A stretch of DNA of 64,000 nt from Muscardinus avellanarius. Its lineage: Eukaryota; Chordata; Mammalia; Rodentia; Gliridae. The stretch is taken from positions 9,414,102 through 9,478,101 of the forward strand of contig OY726576.1 in assembly GCA_963383645.1 (NCBI GenBank). The letters run 5' to 3'. Position numbers and translations under genes: made by a program. The notes beneath the pieces are model-generated. The model was not told where the DNA came from. It worked only from the letters and a program-made list of their open reading frames with translations, and ran no database searches. Within the stretch, counting starts at the first letter, position 1; every line of letters begins with the position of its first letter. Below, one piece after another: positions 59,801 through 64,000 of this stretch.

Positions 59801-60225
59801 TGTTAGACAGACTGCTCTAAAATATCAAATTTAAAGAGCCAAATGCTAAATTCTCTTTTACTCTCAGAAGCACAAGACTAGATTTTTTTACATATTTAAA
59901 TGGCTTGTTTCTGTTTTAGAAGCACTCAGAATGTTTGTACTTGGTATATAATAATTTTTATTGGAAAATATTAGTTCTTCTTTGTGATCAGTCATCTTAC
60001 TATTACTGATCTCAACAACCTTTATAAAGCACAGTTTCAGGTCATGCATGTTTGATGAAAACTAAATAGAATTTTTTTTGTTAAATGTTACCCCCTTCCT
60101 CTTGAGAAAGACCCTTCCACTCCAAATAATAGATGTGAATGTTGTCACTACAATGCTATAGTATGGTAAGGAAGAAAGAGAACAGACACAAGATTCATCT
60201 ACATGGAAGGAAATTCTTTTCCCCT

Positions 60226-60269
60226 TTATATTTTATTTTATTTTATTTTATTTTATTTTATTTTATTTT
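60226..60269 (+). repeat. (TTTTA)n microsatellite
   Basis: About eight TTTTA units at the tail of a reversed SINE. Confidence 0.95.
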
Positions 60270-60475
60270 TGCAGTACTGGGGATGGAATCCAGAGGCATT
60301 CGACCTCCGAGCTATACCCCCAGTTCTATTTTTTATTCTTTATTTTGAAACAGGGTCTCACCGAGTTGCAAAGGGCCTCACTAAGTAACATCCGAGGCTG
60401 TCCACAAACCGAGATCCTTGGGTCTCAGCTTCCCAAATGCTGGGATTACAAGTGTGTGCTACCATGCCCAGATCC
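60270..60475 (-). mobile_element. B1+ID dimeric SINE
   Basis: Reversed dimer: gcagtactggggatggaatc ... ttgaaacagggtctcaccga ... acaagtgtgtgctaccatgc. Confidence 0.92.
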
Positions 60476-60651
60476 TTTATTTATTTTATTAGCCAATTCT
60501 ATAAAAATGTTATCAGGTGAATACTATTCATCAGCACTGTGTGAGGTGCAAGGGAAGAATAAAAATAAAGCCTATTGAGGACACCCACCATCTACTGTAA
60601 GGTTAGGACAGACTCACAAGAGATAACTGCATTAACCACTGTAAGATTAAG

Positions 60652-60822
60652 GGCTGGGCATGGTGGTGCATGCTTGTAATCCCCGCGCTTGGGAGGCGGA
60701 GACAGGAGGCCAGCCGCACTGGCTTAAGAGACCCTGTTTCCAAATAAAAAGCATAAAATAGATCTGGGAGTGTCCGGAGGTAGAAGGGTTTCCAAGAATC
60801 CCAGTACCACCAAAAAATAAAA
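60652..60822 (+). mobile_element. B1+ID dimeric SINE with small deletions
   Basis: It reads gctgggcatggtggtgcatg ... gacaggaggccagccgcact (part of the left half lost) ... gatctgggagtgtccggagg ... cccagtaccaccaaaa. Flanked by taaccactgtaagattaa on the left and aaaccactgtaagattaa on the right, a long target-site duplication. Confidence 0.93.
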
Positions 60823-60954
60823 TATAAATAAACCACTGTAAGATTAAATGTCAAAATGGGCTGCAGAGTTATCGAAAGATTTTCTGGGAAAGAAGATATG
60901 AATGTAGCTTTGGTTGAAGTACAGAACTTAAAAACTAGAATTCTTTAGTCCTAC

Positions 60955-61150
60955 TGGGAAATGCACCCATTCTGGCTTCAGGTTTTTTCTGGTTCCCTGG
61001 CCTTTAGGAAGTATTTTATCACCTCAAAACTGCAGGCTATTCATCTACAGAATAGGAACAATAACATTACCTGCCTTGCCTGTGGGTAAGACAGACTGAC
61101 CCATGTAAGGGTACAGCACATGGTAGATACTCAACATTACTGTAAAGTAA
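60955..61150 (+). mobile_element. MIR element
   Basis: It reads cattctggcttcaggttttt, ctacagaataggaacaataa and agcacatggtagatactcaa, as in MIR. Confidence 0.7.
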
Positions 61151-61507
61151 GGTGGAGGAAGATGTAAGGAGGTTTGGGCAGAGATGATGCCGTAGGACCA
61201 AGAAGACGCTTATCGAGCATAGTCGTTTATAAACTGCATGAAGAACTCCTCACAAACCTGGCCACCAGATGGGTCTGACTCCACCATCAAGTAAAGATGC
61301 AGGAAAATTGGGATGTTCTAAGTTGCTTGCAGACCCTATGAGTCCCTTGGGATGCAATAATTCATCCATGCATCCATCCATCCCACAGTCCACTCTGTTT
61401 TCCTCCCTTGATACTTCAGCTAGCTGAATGGCACTGCCTCCTTCTGTGGCATGCATAGGCTGGAGCTCAGCTCCTTCTCTGCAGCTCTCTCTCTCCCCAT
61501 TGCTTAC

Positions 61508-61640
61508 CTGGGGCGGGCTGGCTGTGCAGAGCCTGGGGTGGTGGTTTTGGTGCCAGGGATGCAGTGTGATTCACCCCATTTTCTGCTGGGGTTGTCCTGG
61601 TTTCACTTGGAGTCTCTGATGGTGTTTCCCCAGGTTCAGC
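61508..61640 (-). CDS. PLCB1: PLCB1 coding exon 1 of this window
   Basis: 133 nt. The acceptor is gtgatttcag|GCTGAA and the donor GCCCCAG|gtaagc. It encodes [18 protein letters not shown], then [18 protein letters not shown] and ALHSQPAP (44 codons, about residues 842-885) plus the first base of a Gly. This Pro/Ser/Thr-rich segment is the flexible linker between the C2 domain and the C-terminal coiled coil. It is the least conserved exon here: I count several changes from the remembered human version (Asp to Glu, two Ala to Thr, Thr to Ala or Ser), as expected for a disordered linker. Earlier exons lie beyond 64000. Confidence 0.95.
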
Positions 61641-62277
61641 CTGAAATCACAAACACCCTTTCAGTTTCCACTTTTCATATTGTTTATGTATTGCCTTCCT
61701 AGAACAACAGGGCTACATGTTATAGTGTTTTCACAACTCATTTGGAATCTGAAATACTAGATTTTAAGCTATCTGGAAAGAGAATTAAATGCAGCCCAGT
61801 GTTGAATCAAAATTGTGGATTGAATGTATTAAAGGCCTCAAATTTTATTCCAATTTCTTCTTGCCCTTAGGTATTTATTTATAAATATGTAAAATAAAAC
61901 ATTCACGCTGTCTTTGGACCTGACCATTTGACTTGCTTTCCTCAAATAAGAAAGCAACAAACTTGATGCAGGCAGGGATCATAAGAAGCTCGTAAATTTT
62001 TCTGCTCTTTCTCAAACTTTCATTGTAGAGATGTGGATGAGAGGTGTTCCCAAAGGTATCTGAGCCATCTTGGCCAGGAAGGCCAAACTATCCAACTCCT
62101 GCAGTCTGAATGCACTTCAGTGAGCTAGAGAAGCAGCAGAGCTAAGTCTGGTTTAGGTCAGCAATACTGCCCTGTTGAACAAATGACAAGTACTGGGAGA
62201 AGTACTAGTAGTTCATAGTCTAAGTCACTTAAATGGAGGAATTATTTGCTTGACAATAAGTAACTAATTGACGTGAT

Positions 62278-62515
62278 GGATATGAACCCTGATTTTGGAG
62301 CTAGACCTGCCTGGGTTCAAATTCTGGTCCTTCTACTTACTAGCAGTGGGATTTGGGCAAACCACTTGACTCTCAGGGTCTCTGTTTTTTCATTAACATA
62401 GATGAGGATATGAATGTTCTGGGAATCATAATATTACCCATATTGGAAGGTTATTTAGGGAGTCAAATAGAGTAATATTTGAAAAGTCCTTAGAAATACC
62501 TACTGGCATAGTTAA
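62278..62515 (+). mobile_element. MIR element
   Basis: Clear MIR: ttggagctagacctgcctgg, gttcaaattctggtccttct, tttgggcaaaccacttgact and aggttatttagggagtcaaa. Confidence 0.88.
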
Positions 62516-62612
62516 AATATGTGTGTTAGTAGGAGAGAGTGCCCACAGAGGAGGAAGTTGCTGCTTAGTCTCAGTCTATTGCTGCCCAGGTTTGGAGAAA
62601 AACTGGAAAACT

Positions 62613-62800
62613 AGAGCCGGGTGTGGTGGCGTATGCTTGTAATCCCTGCGCTTGGGAGGTGGAGACAGGAGGATCATGCAGGTTTGAAGCTAGCCGCGGT
62701 GGTGTAAGAGACCCTGTTTCAAAACTATAAAATAGGTCTGGGAGTGTAGCCCGGAGGTAGAAGGGCTTCCAGGAACCCCAGTACCACCAAAAAAAAAAAA
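62613..62800 (+). mobile_element. B1+ID dimeric SINE
   Basis: It reads gccgggtgtggtggcgtatg ... ggtctgggagtgtagcccgg ... cccagtaccacc, with a 25-30 A tail. The sequence gaaaaactggaaaacta stands on both sides (about 62596 and 62820), a target-site duplication. Confidence 0.94.
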
Positions 62801-63582
62801 AAAAAAAAAAAAGAAAGAAAGAAAAACTGGAAAACTAAATTTTTATGTAAACTCGCAAAATTTCACATCACCAAGCGTCTAATCAAAGCACACCTTCAGG
62901 CCATATTAGGTCCAGAAGCTGCCAGTCTGAACCCTCTGCTCAGAGGAACAGAGTATGCTTGGAATTCTGACATGGTGTCAGGGTGAGCAACACACCCTTA
63001 GCTACCTCTGAAGGGACAGTGGTGGGAAGGACCCAGCTTGTCTGCACCTCACCATTTTCCACCTGCCCATCTGGCAGTATTGTATTGTTGCCAGTCTCAA
63101 GATTTTGGCTTCATTCACAACTCTTAAAGGGACATCCATTTATTTAATTAATGAGTTGACAAACATCTGATTATAAATCCCTGTATTATTTTTGGCTGTG
63201 CAAAAATTAAAATTAAATATTTTGCCTTAAAAAGAAAAAGGTGGAAAGAAGAGGATAGGTAAAGAGGATATTAAGTGCTCAACTCAGGAATTTGGGGTTC
63301 TGGTGTGGTCTGATTTTTGTAAGGGACTTAATATAACATTCTAGAAAAAAAATGTTATAAACTAGTTAGTGAAAAATATATGATGACAAATAAATCAGGA
63401 TGACATTTACAAGTTTTTTTTTAAGTTGACTACATTTACCTAATGGTGACTGATAAAGATGGAGCTATGGATCATTGTGTGCAGGGACACTCTTAAAGAG
63501 TACACCGGCTCACTCTCAGCCAGCCAGGCAGGCCACACTCAGCACCATTATGAAGCAAAGAAATTGGAGGTACCACTGAAAG

Positions 63583-63798
63583 TTTTTTTTTTTTTTTTTT
63601 TTTTTTTTGGTACTGGGGGTGGAAGCCAGGGGCTTTTCTACTCCCAGACCTATTTTATACTTTATTTGGAAGCAGGGTCTCACTAAGTTGCTGAGAGCCT
63701 CACTCAGTAGCTGAGGCTGGCTTTGAACCTGTGCGATCCTCCTGTCTCAGCCTCCCAAGCGTGGGGATTACAAGAGTGCACCACCACGCCTGGCTGAA
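63583..63798 (-). mobile_element. B1+ID dimeric SINE
   Basis: T run of about 28, then ggtactgggggtggaagcca ... gcagggtctcactaagttgc ... acaagagtgcaccaccacgc. The flanks ctgaaagtttttt and ctgaaagttctttt indicate a target-site duplication. Confidence 0.94.
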
Positions 63799-63864
63799 AG
63801 TTCTTTTTAAGGACTTTTTTAAGAGTCATGTAACTTGCCAGAGGTCACACACAAAATAGCACAG

Positions 63865-63865
<1 letters not shown>

Positions 63866-63909
<44 letters not shown>
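63866..63909 (+). repeat. (GT)n microsatellite
   Basis: About 22 GT units. Confidence 0.97.
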
Positions 63910-63912
<3 letters not shown>

Positions 63913-64000
63913 GGAAATTGTACCCAGTATGTTCTACTTCTGAATTTATACCCTAGGCCCTGTATATATTTTTATTTTGAAACAGTCTAGCTAACCTACA
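63910..64000 (-). mobile_element. SINE cut by the window end
   Basis: Reversed ID-like half: attggaaattgtacccagta, ctgaatttataccctaggcc, then ttttattttgaaacagtct. Confidence 0.7.

Larger units (their letters stand above)
58733..61507 (-). other. PLCB1: PLCB1 intron 1-2
   Basis: A 2775-bp intron with an ID monomer, an old L1 tail, two SINEs, a TTTTA repeat and a MIR. About 58740-59190, 59810-60225 and 61160-61500 show nothing I recognise. Confidence 0.9.
61641..64000 (-). other. PLCB1: PLCB1 intron upstream of exon 1 (partial)
   Basis: It holds a MIR, two SINEs, a GT repeat and the start of another SINE. I see nothing specific in 61650-62270 and 62830-63575, and no sign of the preceding coding exon. 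Confidence 0.85.

Noticed and set aside
61641..64000. Possible preceding PLCB1 exon (DEEEVKKE region)
   Set aside because: No plausible splice-bounded match in this stretch.

Overview
The window is nuclear DNA from a rodent. It carries the 3' part of a vertebrate gene on the minus strand, split by GT-AG introns, in a background of dimeric B1+ID-type SINEs, L1 3' ends, MIR, MaLR-type LTRs and many CA/GA/AT microsatellites. The dominant SINE is a fusion of a B1-like left half (7SL-derived) and an ID-like right half, as reported for squirrel-related, dormouse and beaver lineages. I saw no mouse/rat B2 or B4 elements. A non-murid rodent is likely; I do not name the species.

The only cellular protein-coding gene I can support is PLCB1 (phospholipase C beta-1). 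Eight constitutive coding exons lie at 61508-61640, 58679-58732, 55452-55671, 47487-47667, 31759-31835, 31559-31648, 30822-30879 and 28298-28384. All join in phase and encode about 300 residues of the C-terminal region (about residues 842-1141, by counting back from the remembered 1216-residue human form). A ninth exon at 10882-10999 is the 118-nt cassette specific to the PLC-beta-1b isoform. It continues in frame from exon 8, encodes 32 isoform-specific residues and stops 19 nt before its own donor. The last exon of the 1a form and all exons encoding the N-terminal and catalytic parts lie outside the window.

Region by region: 1-10881 is the intron 3' of the 1b exon (SINEs, L1 ends, MaLR LTRs, microsatellites). 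10882-10999 is the 1b exon. 11000-28297 is a 17.3-kb intron with a U6 pseudogene and an internally deleted class I endogenous retrovirus (13059-17743, plus strand, antisense to PLCB1) with two LTRs and a 5-bp target duplication. 28298-31835 holds four closely spaced exons with introns of 110 to 2437 bp. 31836-47486 is a 15.7-kb intron. 47487-61640 holds four exons with introns of 2.8-7.8 kb. 61641-64000 is the next intron.

I found no undescribed biological system. The points most worth a second look are the 1b alternative exon and its flanking regulatory sequence, the provirus in the intron beside it with a leader rich in YY1-like motifs, a CA repeat close to one exon, and several SINE rearrangements that can be read from the sequence. 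Exon calls rest on my memory of the PLC-beta-1 protein; repeat names are pattern recognition without a library search, and repeat boundaries are approximate.
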